Positions 19,342-30,681 of a stretch of DNA of 64,000 nucleotides are shown one piece after another. A program made the position numbers and the translations under genes. Under the pieces are notes generated by a model. The model did not search any database, was not told where the DNA came from, and saw nothing but the letters and a program-made list of their open reading frames with translations. The DNA comes from Ahaetulla prasina. Lineage: Eukaryota > Chordata > Lepidosauria > Squamata > Colubridae. Within the stretch, counting starts at the first letter, position 1; every line of letters starts with the position of its first letter. The stretch lies in the NCBI RefSeq assembly GCF_028640845.1, contig NC_080546.1, forward strand, positions 18,449,020-18,513,019. Reading direction: 5' to 3'.

Positions 19342-20555
19342 GCATTTTCCTTTAACATACGTAAGTGCTCAGTAAACAGTATATTGTACTTTCTGGGTCA
19401 ATTTAGTTATACATAATAATAGTAATATTAATATCATTTACTTGTATATAGTGATATTCTTCCAACTTCTAATTTCTAGCTCTATTATCTAACCGTTTGT
19501 AAAACAAGTCCCGTGTTAAAAATTATTCTGTGTCTTCTTTATCCTTTATCTTTAATGTTAACCTATCCATTTCCATACAATCTAATATTTTTTAAATTAT
19601 ATTTTCATCTGTAAGAGTTTCCTCATTTTTCCAGTGCTGCGCAAATACAATCTGCTTTAATATATTGAGCAGTAAAAACAGACAGCAGGAGATTGGGACC
19701 TACAGACTTGTCAATGTAATTTTAAAATAAAACAAAGTAGAGTTAGTCCTGTCTTCATTACTTGAGATGCTAACACTACCAGAAGATTCTTTACTATAGA
19801 TTGGCCTTCACTGCACCGATAGAAGATTCTAATAAATACCATGAAGAATTTGCTAGTAATAAAATGTGTTCAATAATGGAATCAATTATGTAGACTATAG
19901 AGAAATGTGGTCCCTTGTGCTGAATAGATCTTTGTCAAGGCTTTGGATATGGATTCCTGCACTGAGCGGAGGGTGGCTTCAAGGATTCAAAGATCTGTGA
20001 TTCTATGTAAATTTCTTGGGAATATTGATTTTAGTAACCCAGTGATACCCTCCTGCTTCATGAATGGTAGCATTAGCTCCTTTGTCTTTAGGGTTTGCCT
20101 GATCTCTATAAGTTCGGCTTATAGGCATGATGCTCCGTTAAGATACCATTAAGGTAAAAGCTTTTCCTAAAATTATAGATCCCCAAAGTGAAGAAACTAA
20201 TGTAAGCAAATAAAACGTTCCTTTAGGAAATTGAAGGAACTCAACTGTGTGCAGTACTGCTGTGTCTTCACTGTGACAGTACAATTAATTCAACATGGGA
20301 AAATACTGCTTTTTTTTAAAAGTACTTTCTTAGATGGCTTGATGAATATTTACATATTTATAGAAAAGAAAGTCTCTACATTCAAGCTAAGTTTCATGAC
20401 ACATCTACGTAGCTTTCTCAAGGAAACAGAGAAGTGATTTGCTGTCGTCTTCTCTGATTATTGTTATTATTTTTGTGTTTTGTATAGCCTACAGCTGTGA
20501 AATTATCAAGTGGTTTCCCCATCCGGACATTAGGTAGTGCTAGAAAGAAGTAAAG
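19336..20555. other. 1.2 kb without recognised feature
   Basis: AT-rich sequence. Small open frames (19,943-20,152; 20,231-20,437) show no family motif. Confidence 0.4.
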
Positions 20556-20557
20556 TT

Positions 20558-20860
20558 TGTTTCTGTGCAGGAAATAAAGAACACAGAACAGAGGCGATTG
20601 CTTGAAGCAAGGGTGAAGTTTATTCTGACAGCCGAGTAGAAGATCTGCTGCTCAGAGGTTGCCACACTTAGCCCTGTCCTCCAATCCCCTTATATAGGGA
20701 GATCTTGCTGATGTTCAAAAGAGTTTCCACTCTCTAGGAATTCAAAGAAAATGCAATTATAAACCAGGTTTCCAATATGGGCAGGTACCATGAATCTGGA
20801 TCCAATCTGGGTCAATGACTGGGGCCAGAGGTTTAGTCTTCTGCGCTTTCGGACTCGTGG
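20558..20860 (-). mobile_element. probable solo LTR (minus), ends uncertain
   Basis: On the minus strand a TATA box (CCCTATATAAGGGG) near 20,690 is followed by a leader and a poly(A) signal (AATAAACTTC) near 20,615, ending near TTTCCTGCACAGAAACA. That promoter-to-poly(A) arrangement is LTR-like. The upstream boundary is unclear. Confidence 0.5.
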
Positions 20861-20944
20861 TGGAAAACCATCCTCAGAGAACTTCTCTCTAGCAGAGTGT
20901 GTGCTTTGGGTTATTCTATGTGTGATATTTATATGGTACCTGTT

Positions 20945-21141
20945 CAATGGTGGGTTTCCAATATTCTTGCCACCCGGTTCAGCACGCGGGTACTCCTTCC
21001 GCGCAGGTGCCCAGCCTAAAAAATGTGCCTAAATAGGACATCATAGAGTCAGGGTGGGGGTGGAACGGGGAGGCAGGCCCACCCGTGATCTCCGCTACCG
21101 GTTCGTCTGAACTAGTAAGAACTGGCTGAATACCAACTCTG
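20945..21141. mobile_element. hAT-like MITE with 8-bp TSD
   Basis: Left end CAATGGTGGGTTTCC, right end GGCTGAATACCAACTCTG, identical flanks TACCTGTT (20,937-20,944; 21,142-21,149). 197 bp. Confidence 0.88.
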
Positions 21142-21152
21142 TACCTGTTGTA

Positions 21153-23116
21153 CTGTGTTTCCCCGAAAATAAGACAGGGTCTTATTTTCTTTTGACTCCC
21201 CAAATAAGGGCTTGGCCTTATTATCAGGGAGTCTTATTATTTTGGGGGTGCAGGAGGCAGTGAGCATGGGACTGGATGTCCTGTAGCTGCCATGGCATCT
21301 CCTCCCTGTTCTTTGCACTGGCCGAGCAGCCCAACATATCCCACCCCACCCCAATGGCAACAGCTGCTTCCCTTCTCTGCTGTCTCTTTATCGAGAGGAG
21401 TGGCAGGTGGGGCGGGGGAGAAGTGAGACGCATGGAGCGAGACCTGGCTCCTATTGCTGTCTCTTCTCCCCCCCTTGCCGGGCACAACAGGGCTCCTGCC
21501 CCTCGCTTAGCTACCTGCCCCCTTTAGGGATGCAATTTGGGGATGGCCTATGGGACGGGTGAGAAGCAGGACGCTGGTCTTACCTTTCAAGCTCCGTCAC
21601 TTTCCTCGTCTTTGTGTCCAGGGAAACACGCTGTAAAAGAAAGCCTTTTCATGAGTTCAGTCAAACTTCTTGAACTTGTGAGGTTTTCTTTTACAGCATG
21701 TTTCCCTGGAGACAATGGCAAGGAAAGCGACGGAGCTTGAAAGTTAAGATGCACGTCTTGAGGCCCAACACATCCCATCCCACTCCAATGGCAGCAGCTT
21801 CTTCCCTTCCCTGCTGTCTCTTTATTGAGAGGGGTGGCAGGTGGGGTGGGGGAGAAGCTGTCGTGTCCCACTCCTCCACTGACGGCCGGGTCAGGGAAAT
21901 CCGAATCAGGCGTGCCTCTGCAGCTCTGCCAAAGTCCTAGCAAAGTTCTCAAGGCAGGCAGGAGACCAGAAAGTGACTTCAGCAAGATATGTTCGACTTT
22001 GCCTGACTCAGAGACTGCCAGAAAGCAGATCCTTTATATAGGCCATGGGGTGTGGCTCCATGACTCAGCATTTATCCAGGCCTGCCCCTCCCTTCCTTCT
22101 GACGCCGCCGCCTATCAATTCTTCTGAAGCGAGGGTCACTCCAGTCGGCAGCTGTTGGTAATAAACCTCCCTCAGGCTCACATGCTGTGGGGGAGGGGTC
22201 TAGTTGCTCCGTTTGCCTGGGCATGGAGCCAGGGCTGGGGCCGGGAGGTGCTCCCTCCTCCGCAGCCTGTCTGGGCATGGAGCCAGGGCTGGGGCCGGGA
22301 GGTGCCCCCTCCTCCTCAGCCTGTCTGGGCATGGAGCCAGGGCTGGGGCCGGGAGGCATACTAGGACATTCCTCAGCGTTCAGAAGCAGATAAGAAGACC
22401 CCGGCTGTGGTGAGAGAGGGCAAGACACAACAGAAGCGAGACGTGTGGAGCGAATCGTGGCTCCCCTTGCCATCTCTTCTCTCCCCCCTCACTGGGAATG
22501 ACAGGGTTCCTGCCCCTCACTTAGCCAACCCCCTTTTAGGGATGCAATTTGGAGGTGGCAGGTAGGGCTGGTGAGAAGCAGGGTGAGGAAAGCGATGGAG
22601 CTTGAAATGTAAGACCTGCATCCCGCTTCTTGCCCATACCACCTGCCACCCCCAAATCGCATCTCTGAAGGGGGCGGGTGGCTAAGCGAGGGGCAGGAGC
22701 CCTGTCATGCCTGGTGAGTGGGGGGAGAAGAGACAGCAAGGGGAGCCACATCTCACTCCATGTGTCTTGCTTCTCCCCCGCCCCACCTGCCCCCCCTCTT
22801 GATAAAGAGACGGCAGGGAAGGGAAGCAGCTAGGCTGCTGTTGCCATTGGAGTGGGTGGGACGTGTTGAGCCGCTTGGCTGATGGGAAGAACAGGGAGGG
22901 GAGAGCATGTCCCCCTCTTCCCTCCCATGGCCTCGCCTCCTCAACTCATTTTGGTTGTGCGGCAAGCAACCATTGGAAATGGCGGGACCGGCTGCGCATG
23001 TGTGTAAGTAGTTGGTGGGGGGTGTTATTTTGCAGGGGTGGCTTATATTATCACATGCATCGATAAGCCCGATTGGGCTTATTATCCGGACATGTCTTAT
23101 TTTGGGGGAAACACGG
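21153..23116. mobile_element. TA-flanked element with long internal inverted blocks
   Basis: Left end CTGTGTTTCCCCGAAAATAA and right end ATTTTGGGGGAAACACGG are inverted and flanked by TA on both sides. The interior is GC-richer and repeats GGTGGCAGGTGGGG-type blocks in both orientations. It has a long inverted repeat at about 21,582-21,745 and is split by a solo LTR at 21,859-22,432. Without the LTR the element is about 1.39 kb. No transposase frame is seen. Superfamily is not assigned; the TA suggests Tc1/mariner-like integration. Confidence 0.65.
21859..22432 (-). mobile_element. solo LTR, family LTR-B (minus) with internal tandem repeat
   Basis: It runs from TGTCGTGTCCC to AAGACACAACA with identical 5-bp duplications GAAGC (21,854-21,858; 22,433-22,437). 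A TATA box (CCTATATAAAGG on the minus strand) lies near 22,035. Three tandem copies of a GGCATGGAGCCAGGGCTGGG unit occupy about 22,218-22,358. Relatives are at 38,760 and 42,986. Confidence 0.85.
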
Positions 23117-23687
23117 TATGTGGCTTTTTAGTTTTTGATTCTTGATTTAACCTTGTGGATGGAGCTGGAAATCTCTTTGAAGAAAGGACCTTTTGTTATT
23201 TATCACACTTTGCCAATAAAGAATTCTATTTCTATTTGTAATTAGGAAAGTCTCTGGCATTCTGGAAGAACTGTCCACCTGGACAGGTACCTCTTACTAC
23301 ATTTTGAACTTTGTGTGGGGCCCATTGCGATTAGTCACATTTTGTCCTAATTGTAATTTTTAACCCTTTTGCCCTAGAAAGCAGTGGAGAGATTGGAGGG
23401 CAGGGAGGGTTTGATTCCACAGTAGGGAAGATCCTGATTTGAGATTTTGAGATCAAGGTTGTCTCATAGAAGATGCATATCTCAAAGAAGACAGACTTAT
23501 CAATGGTAGTAGCTGAAATATCTAAAACGTGAACTTATACCGTATACCCAACTGATTCTTTATAATGAAGCTAAAGCTTAAATATTTTGAACTCATAATG
23601 TGAAGGCAAGTGTTATGGAAGAATACAGCGATGGAAAAGTCAAAAGCAATAGGGAAAAATGATGGAGAAGTAGCTATCAGAGTTAAC
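23117..23687. other. LINE-tail remnant and unremarkable sequence
   Basis: CACTTTGCCAATAAAGAATT at about 23,202 is a short plus-strand CR1-L3-like 3' end. The rest holds nothing recognised. Confidence 0.4.
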
Positions 23688-23779
23688 ATGAGCACAAGTA
23701 TAGAGTATAAAAGTTCAAATGACTGATAGTAGTAGACTATGAGCACAAGTATAGAGTATAAAAGTTCAAATGACTGATG
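23684..23779. repeat. 50-bp tandem duplication
   Basis: ATGAGCACAAGTATAGAGTA through AATGACTGAT occurs twice, about 50 bp apart. Confidence 0.9.
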
Positions 23780-24038
23780 GACAATCATGGAAAAAAATAT
23801 CCTTATTCAGGCCCAAATGATAAAATGAGTATGCTACCATAGTAACAGTGCTAACCAGTATCAGGTCTACTATTATCCAAGACTAGCTGTTCATATAGCA
23901 CATATATAGCTTATAATAAAATAAGGGTTGGACTTTGTTTGAATTAACAAAGATATCCTCTTCTTATACAGTCCTCCTAAGCCTCTGCCAGCATAATAAA
24001 ATTGACGAGAATTTAAGTGGTCAAGTTAAGCAAATGTA

Positions 24039-24081
24039 GAATAGAATAGAATAGAATAGAATAGAATAGAATAGAATAGAA
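24039..24081. repeat. (GAATA)n microsatellite
   Basis: Eight or so GAATA units directly before a minus-strand CR1 3' end. Confidence 0.95.
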
Positions 24082-24380
24082 CAACAACAAGAGTTGCAAG
24101 GGACCTTGGAGATCTTCTAGTCCAACCTCCTGCTTAGGCAGGAAACCCTACACCACTTCAGACAAATGGTTATCCAACATCTTCTTAAACAGTTCCAGTG
24201 TTGGAGCATTCACAACTTCTGCAGGCAAGCTTTTCCACTGATTAATTGTTCTCACTGTCAGGAAATTTCTCCTTAGTTCTAAGTTCTTCTCACCTTGATT
24301 AGTTTCCGTCCATTGCTTCTTGTCCTACCCTCAGAGGCTTTGGGGAACAGCTTCTTCAACTCTTGCTAATAAAGCTTCTT
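24082..24380 (-). mobile_element. CR1 LINE 3' end (minus)
   Basis: The plus strand reads GACCTTGGAGATCTTCTAGT, CCAACCTCCTGC and later TCAGGAAATTTCTCCTTAGT, the reverse of the CR1 end seen at 49.9-51.0 kb. Confidence 0.8.
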
Positions 24381-24384
24381 CCTG

Positions 24385-24590
24385 TTGTTGTTGTTTCAAG
24401 TCAATGTTGACTCATGCGATTGCCTGGCCTAATCCCTGTTCTTGACAAGATTTTGGAAATGAGAGTGAACAACTGGTCTAATAGTCAGTGTAGCCGTCTT
24501 CATGTCCAGTGTGAAACTAGAACTGAAGATCTCTCCATTCCGAGGCTGATGTCTTAACCACTACACCAAGTTGGTTCTCCATAAAGCATT
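24385..24590 (-). mobile_element. tRNA-derived SINE (minus)
   Basis: In reverse the sequence begins GGAGAACCAACTTGGTGTAG and TGGTTAAGACATCAGCCTCG, a tRNA-like SINE head, and ends in a CAACAACAAC tail. Confidence 0.6.
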
Positions 24591-24767
24591 AGTTTTTTTT
24601 AAAAAAATAGCATTATGTTATCTATCAGGAAAAGTTGAGAAAGCTGTTCTGAATTTTGGATGTGTCAAACTCAGCATATTTATTTGGAAGAAATATTCGG
24701 GGCGAGCTATGCAGTTACTGTAAATAACTTGGTATTTGCATGACATTGTTCGCAAGAATTTTAAGTA

Positions 24768-25183
24768 GTGGTGGGTTTCAGTTACCTTTGCTACCGGTTC
24801 GCTCGCATGCGCAGAGGGTATTTGATAATGTCTGGGTGGGTGGGTGGGTGGAGCCTCCCGCCGCTGCCTCTATTGGTTTGCCTGAACCAGGATGAACTGG
24901 AAGGGCCGGAATAGCTCAGGCTGTTAGAGCCTGTTATTAGAACACAGTAGCCTGCAATTACTGCAGGTTCAAGCCCGGCCCAAGGTTGACTCAGCCTTCC
25001 ATCCTTTATAAGGTAGGTAAAATGAGGACCCAGATTGTTGGGGGGGGCAATAAGTTGACTTTGTAAAAGTATACAAATAGAATGAGACTATTGCCTTATA
25101 CACTGTAAGCCGCCCTGAGTCTTCGGAGAAGGGCGGGATATAAATGTAAACAAAAAAACAAACTGGTAGCAACCCACCACTGA
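24768..25183. mobile_element. hAT-like MITE split by a SINE
   Basis: Ends TAGTGGTGGGTTTCAG and GCAACCCACCACTG. It contains a GGGT run and is interrupted by the SINE at 24,901-25,165. Confidence 0.7.
24901..25165 (+). mobile_element. tRNA-derived SINE with L2-like tail
   Basis: Head GGGCCGGAATAGCTCAGGCT, B box GGTTCAAGCCC, body AAGGTTGACTCAGCCTTCCA, tail GCCGCCCTGAGTCTTCGGAG and GGCGGGATATAAATG. A short target repeat AACTGG flanks it. The tail resembles the L2-like LINE ends at 37.1 and 60.7 kb, suggesting that LINE mobilised it. Confidence 0.75.
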
Positions 25184-25185
25184 TT

Positions 25186-25490
25186 TTGAAGAGTTTTTAG
25201 AAGGAAACCTGAATTATCTTTACTGATAATTTACTGATAGTAGCTAGAACCCCAAATTGTCTCTAGAGTGCTACCTGTGGTTAGGATGGAAAGCCTCACA
25301 ACCTGATCCCCTCAACAATCTGGGGCAGCAGCAAACGTCTCAGCATAACCAAAACAATTCTGTGTCTGGTAAATGTGTTTAACGTGACAGCAGAAGAAGC
25401 TTTTTATGCCTCTAGACACAATAGTGATTTATGAGTTTAAAATGTGAAATTGTACATGCTCAAAGAGTATTTATTAATTATGGCTGTTGA
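25186..25490. other. no recognised feature
   Basis: No gene or repeat ends were identified. Confidence 0.4.
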
Positions 25491-25494
25491 TTGT

Positions 25495-26000
25495 AGAATA
25501 GAATAGAATAGAATAGAATAGAATAGAATAGAATAGAATAGAATAGAATAGAATAGAATTTTTTATTGGTCAAGTGTGATTGGGCACACAAGGAATTTGT
25601 CTTGGTGCATATGCTCTCAGTGTACATAAAAGAAAAGATACCTTCATCAAGAATTCTAAGGTACAACACTTAATGATAGTCATAGGGTACAAATAAGCAA
25701 TCAGGAAACAATCAATATCAATATAAATTGTGAGGATATAAGCAACAAAGTTACAGTCATGCAGTCATAAGTTAAAGGAGATGGGTGATGGGAACGATGA
25801 GAAGATTAACAGTAGTGCAGATTTAGTAAATAGTTTGACAGTGTTGAGGGAATTATTTGTCTAACAGAGTGATGGCGTTCAGGAAAAAATTGTTCTTGTG
25901 TCTAGTTGTTCTGGTGTGCAGTGCTCTGTAGCGTCATTTTGAGGGTAGGAGTTGAAACAGTTTATGTCCAGGATGTGAGGGATTTCTAAATATTTTCGTT
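25495..26000 (-). mobile_element. CR1-L3-like LINE 3' end with (GAATA)n
   Basis: A GAATA run of about 13 units (25,495-25,559) precedes TTTTATTGGTCAAGTGTGAT and the rest of the LINE end, ending near GTTTATGTCCAGGATGTGAG. 5'-truncated. Confidence 0.8.
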
Positions 26001-26224
26001 GTTCATTCTATTTTGTGGGAAGAAGTCTTGCTGCAGTATTGTGACTATAGAAACATAGACTGGCAGCAGAAAAGAACATTGTTTATATATCTGAGAGCTA
26101 AAACATAGCTAGCTAATGCGAAACTCCCCTAAGACCGTTAAGTCCGAGATCTAAAATCACTAACTACATTACTGTTGAGTTGCCTTTAATGTCAGAGCCT
26201 ATGGTCTAGGATTAACGCTCCCAG

Positions 26225-26400
26225 AAGCCCATAGCTCAGCAATAGCACCTGCGTTGCATGCAAAAGACCCTCAGTTTAGTCTTGAAAAAAAAAAAGAATT
26301 TCACTTAAAAGAACCTGAAAAAGCAGGTCTGGAGAAAACCTCTTCCTGATATCTTGGCGATCTCTTATGCCAATCAGAAGGGACAAAACTGAAGCAGATG
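26225..26400 (+). mobile_element. old tRNA-derived SINE
   Basis: CCATAGCTCAGCAATAGCAC then TTGCATGCAAAAGACCCTCA is a diverged tRNA-type head of a squamate SINE. The body (CACTTAAAAGAACCTG, CTGGAGAAAACCTCTTCCTG) follows. Divergence suggests an older insertion. Confidence 0.5.
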
Positions 26401-27200
26401 ATGAACCTACCACCTATCTCTGGACAAGGATACACAAGCTGCTTTTGTGTGTTCCTCTTTGGCGATTAGCATTCTCATCTTTTCTTAGTTCTTAGCATGG
26501 ATTCGTACCGTATTTGCAGTCCCTGCACACACCAGAATATGCAGTCCTATGAAGGAGCACTGTATCCTTCCCAGACATTAAAACCCCGCGTCATATATGG
26601 TTGAACCATGCCTCGTTCTCTTTAAAAACAGATCTGTCAAAATCAAGGCTGCTGCTCAGGGTTGCTGGAGGAACACAACAAGGCTGTTCATGGTTGCTTG
26701 CTTTCTCTCCTCCCACCCCCCCCACCTCAATATTGATCCAAAGCTCGACTATAAATCATTCTATATTTAAACTAAATCATAAAGCATATAATTAATATCG
26801 AATCTGCCTTTACTGATACAATCTACAAGTGAAGAGACGAGTAAAAAAGAAAAAATGAAGCATACTAGATTTGAACAATAATACAGAAACGTTAGGCTGG
26901 AAAGCTGTAAAACTTGCTTTAAAGAGCTGCATTGTTTGAAGGTGCACGTTTATGGCTTGTAGCACTCTTCTCAGAAAATTGCTGTTTTAAGCACCTGGGT
27001 TATCTTCAAGAATAGTAATTAAACATCTGGTGTATGTCAGCATTCATGCACATTTTATGACAGCTTAACTTCTCTCTTTGAAGGATTCTTTTATATGTTT
27101 TATTGTAGATTTATGTAAGGCTTCATACTCAAACTTTACGCTAGTGAGTTTATAAGCCTAAGGACATCTTGTTAGGTTACTACTCTAAAAGCTGTGCTTG
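26401..27200. other. no recognised feature
   Basis: AT-rich, unique-looking sequence. No gene was identified. Confidence 0.4.
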
Positions 27201-27227
27201 TCTATTGTGATTCTCAGTCACCTAGGT

Positions 27228-27615
27228 TGTCAGTGTTCCAGAAAAAAACCCCAACTCCAAGTAAAAACTCCAAAGCAAGCATCTTTCAAAGTTCTATTTA
27301 CTAGGATAGATAAACTGCTACATCTGGGAAAACCCGAATCTGAGAGGTCCAGGTTTTCCCTCAGTAAATCAAAAACCCCCAAACCATCCCCTCACGCCTC
27401 AGTCGATCCCATGCTCAAATCATCATCCATCCCATCTCTGGACAACACTCTGACCACTCCTTCTCCAAATGCAGGATTGGCCTGACCTTGACTGAAAGGA
27501 AGAATGCTATTAAGTCTAAAGACAACCCCTCAACTAAATCCCATCCCTACTTTCCCACACATGAGAAAGTGACAGCACGGAAGCTTCTGCCCTAATATGG
27601 CTTCCAAAGCTGACA
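27228..27615 (-). mobile_element. solo LTR, family LTR-C (minus)
   Basis: It starts TGTCAGTGTTCCAG and ends CCAAAGCTGACA (388 bp). The same family lies in plus orientation at 62,458-62,846, where AATAAATGGAACTTTGAG marks the poly(A) region. The flanking 5-mers agree only partly. Confidence 0.7.
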
Positions 27616-27698
27616 CAAGTCATGGTTGTCCCATAGGTGCTTCCCCGCCCCCCACACCAAGAGATAACTGGACTTTCTGTTTTTTTTTCCACTTTGAT

Positions 27699-27732
27699 GA
27701 TGTTTCGCTTCTCATCCAAGAAGCTTCTTCAG
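27699..27732 (-). ncRNA. hammerhead-like motif 3a (degenerate)
   Basis: Minus strand reads CTGAAGAA, a 6-bp stem II GCTTCT/AGAAGC with loop TGGATG, then GAAACATC. The core order is kept but stem I is not evident. Confidence 0.3.
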
Positions 27733-27890
27733 CTCTGACTGGATGATGGGGAATGGAAGGAATGGAAGGATCCCCATCATCCAGCCAGAGTGAAAAAAAG
27801 TTCTTGTGGGAGAAACGAAACGTCTTCAAAGGAAAAAACAAACAAACAGAAAGTCCAGTTGCCTCTTGAAAAAAGCACCTTTAAGACAAA

Positions 27891-28296
27891 AACTGTGCTT
27901 ATTTCTTTATTCTACTTTAAAATGATAGTGGTAAACAACTTTTCCAAATGGTTTGGAAACCATTTGGGGGCTTAGGTTCCCCTCTTTTCAGGATTGGTGT
28001 TATACCAGGCATCAGCATAGTCAGGACTGGTGAAAGACTTTGTCCCAATAGAAGGTTAATCTCTCATCCCTGGAGGGTCTTCTAGTTATCCTTGTTACGG
28101 CCACGTTATCAGTTAGCCCGTCTTTTCTGGCTTGCAATGATTTGCTGATTGGGCATCAACAGAGGGGGTGACTAGCATTGTGAGGGAAGGGAGACTGTTT
28201 TTATGAACGCTGTATTTTCAATGCTGCACATACCCACAATCATCCCACATACATAACACATGTTTTCTAAGCCACTTCATAAAATGTATGTGGAAC
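27891..28296. other. no recognised feature
   Basis: No gene or repeat ends were identified. Confidence 0.4.
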
Positions 28297-29118
28297 AGAG
28301 GTGGGTTTCAGCAGGTTTTGATCAGTTCTGGAGAACCGGTAGTAAAAATTCTGACTGCCCCACACTTTACACACACACAACAGAACACAACACAACACAA
28401 CTGACTCACACACAATGTAAAAGCAGCTGCACTTCACACTTCACACAGCCACAAAAAGCTCAAAAACCAACTTTCACACTTTACACACACACAACTAACA
28501 CACACACACACACACACACACTATGCCACATACAGCTTTCTGAGATTTTGTGTGTTTGTGTAGTTAGAGTGAAACACTACAGAAACACACCAAATCTCAG
28601 AAAGCTGCACAAATATTTTATTTTATTTTATTGTGGATTTCAAATCCCAGAGTTCCTCAGCCAGCAAAGCCAGCCAGTTGATCACCGAGGAAATAGATTA
28701 GCTGAGCGATTGATTCTGTCTGGCTGAAACTGAAACTGCTTTCGGGATGGAAAGAGAGCCATGCATTCATCAGTAATCAGGTAAGTGCCTTAGAATCTCT
28801 ACTCTTACTTGTAGAAAACATGTTTTCTACAAATAAGAGTACAAGTAAAGTTCTGCTGTTTTTTACTTTTAAAGGCCTGTTTTGGCTGAAGCAAAACCGG
28901 CTTTTAAAAGTAAAAAAAAAAACCTCTGCAGATGGTGCGGCTCAGCAGAGGCAGGGGGGCGGGACCAGGAATTTTTGCTACCGGTCCTCCGAACCAGCAG
29001 CTGCCATCGCTACCGGATCGCGCGATCCCATCCGATCTGGGAACGTTTCACCCCTGCCACCAAGCCACACCCACAGAACCGGTAGTAAAAAAAAATTGAA
29101 ACCCACCACTGATGTAGA
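28297..29118. mobile_element. composite hAT-like MITE region
   Basis: It opens CAGAGGTGGGTTTCAG and closes GAAACCCACCACTG. Between are CA-rich low complexity (28,364-28,525), a fragment of the palindromic MITE (28,636-28,680), a palindrome (28,800-28,840) and the hairpin core shared with 1398-1518. Several nested insertions are likely; boundaries inside are not resolved. Confidence 0.5.
28800..28840. repeat. palindrome centred on ACATGT
   Basis: CTTGTAGAAAACATG is followed at once by its complement, with ACTCTTA and TAAGAGT extending the stem. Confidence 0.85.
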
Positions 29119-29124
29119 ACAATG

Positions 29125-29340
29125 GTCTGTGGAGATTCTCAGTCATCCAGGTCATGGTTGTCTCAGAGGTGCTTTTTCCAAGAGGCAACCGGACTTTCTG
29201 GTTTTTTCTTTGGAGACATTTTGCCTCTCATCTCATCAGCTGAAGAAGCCTCTTGGATGAGAAGCGAAACGTCTTCAAAGAAACAACCAGAAAATCCAGT
29301 TGCCTCTTGAAAAAAGCACCTTTGGGACTATGAAGAACAA
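29125..29340 (+). mobile_element. Penelope-like repeat
   Basis: GATTCTCAGTCATCCAGGTC, AAGAGGCAACCGGACTTTCT and later the complement AGTTGCCTCTTGAAAAAAGC form inverted arms around a hammerhead-like motif. Confidence 0.55.
29240..29273 (+). ncRNA. hammerhead-like motif 3b
   Basis: CTGAAGAA, stem II GCCTCT/AGAAGC (5 of 6 pairs, loop TGGATG), then GAAACGTC. Stem I has at most two pairs. Related to 27,699. Confidence 0.35.
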
Positions 29341-30085
29341 TAGGACTTTTTCCTCATTTCAGCTAGGAAATGTTCATTCATCATTTTTATGTAGAGCTGT
29401 AACCAAATTGTTTCAGAGGAACATAACTGTCATAGAAATACCAGGGAAGATGCTGCAAGACTTGTAAGAATCTTGGGCTTCTGTCAGCCCACAAACCTTT
29501 TAAATGATTTTTTTTAAAAGGTAGATTTGGAGGTAATGCATAATTTAGAAAGTTATTCTTTCCTACTGTAGGGTATGTCCAAGAGAAACTGAACATTGTG
29601 TAGATTTCACTCCCAGTAGAAACCATGGAGGACAGGTTCTTAATTCCTACATATGATATTTGTCTGAGGTTCTATTTCTGAATTTAGATTTATTTGAGGT
29701 TGTACCATGTGGCTACATCTGATTTGTAGCTCAAGAGAGGAATGCTACTCTTTTTTGGTAAGTGAGACGTCGTATAATTTTCTTTTTAATATGTGTTTTC
29801 TTGGCCCATTCATAATCCATTATGCTTAATCATAGTGTACATCAATCTGTTCTCCTCTCTTATATATATTTAATTCGCTGGGTGGGGTCATTACTAGGGA
29901 TATCGTAGAGAGCATTTGCATTACATTTTTTTGCATGGTATTAATATTGCATTTTCATTAATATTGTAATATTAAAGCTTTGCCTTTACTTTCAGAGGCA
30001 AATCGTAATGACCTTTTACTGTTCAAGCCAAGAAAACAGTGATGGAGTCATTTCTTTTCAGTTGTTACCCAGGATAGATTTCCAG
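29341..30085. other. no recognised feature
   Basis: AT-rich, unique-looking sequence. No gene was identified. Confidence 0.4.
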
Positions 30086-30420
30086 CAGTGTGAAATCCTA
30101 CCGGTTTGGGCAAATCGGTAGTGATAAAAGCTATCGGTTCGGTAAGCCGGTAGTAAAGAAAAAAAAGCTACCGGTTGCTCCGAACTGGTATTTCCGACGA
30201 TCATCCTGCTTTCTAGTGAATCTAAATAGTGCGGCACAGCTGTTCCTCCCCTTGCTATTCTACTTACCTTGTTAAGCATCCTTTTTCCATTGCATGCACC
30301 AAATGCAGCTTGCGTTTGGTGCATGCAGTGTGCATTCAGTGTGTATTGCAGGCGCGCACAGGCACACGTTTGGCATGCGTGGGCAGCAAACCGATAGTAA
30401 ACCAGTGGATCTCACCACTG
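30086..30420. mobile_element. hAT-like MITE
   Basis: Ends CAGTGTGAAATCC and GGATCTCACCACTG, flanks ATTTCCAG/GTTTCTAG (6 of 8). Left part carries three CCGGT-type blocks. Confidence 0.7.
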
Positions 30421-30681
30421 GTTTCTAGGTAAATTTCTCATATTTGCTTAATTTAAGCCCTCCCCTATTAGCTAAATTAAGTTGTCTCCTTGGTATATGA
30501 TTTGCCTCAGCGTCTTGTCCCCTATCGACGCAACTCAGTGCCAAGTGAATGCCATAGGATGATCTTTTTGCTCTCTGTGGATTGATCCAGATCAGGGGGA
30601 AAAAAAACCAGAATAACAGAGTTGGAAGAGACCTTAGAGGTCTTCTAGGCCAACCCCCTGCTGAAGCAGGAGACCTTAAAC

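Larger units (their letters stand above)
27205..27890 (-). mobile_element. Penelope-like repeat split by an LTR
   Basis: GATTCTCAGTCACCTAGG (27,210) and TCATGGTTGTCCCATAGGTG (27,617) are adjacent in the related copy at 29,130-29,170, so an LTR (27,228-27,615) entered between them. Downstream are GAAACG-type motifs and inverted CTGGACTTTCTG/CAGAAAGTCCAG blocks. Confidence 0.55.

Noticed and set aside
18415..19355. Frames with Thr-His, Val-Cys or Ile-Tyr runs
   Set aside because: They are translations of CA, GT and TA microsatellites with Penelope-like fragments.
22072..22473. 133-codon frame with repeated PGPSPGSMPRQ units
   Set aside because: It lies within a solo LTR and its repeats are the LTR's GC-rich tandem units.
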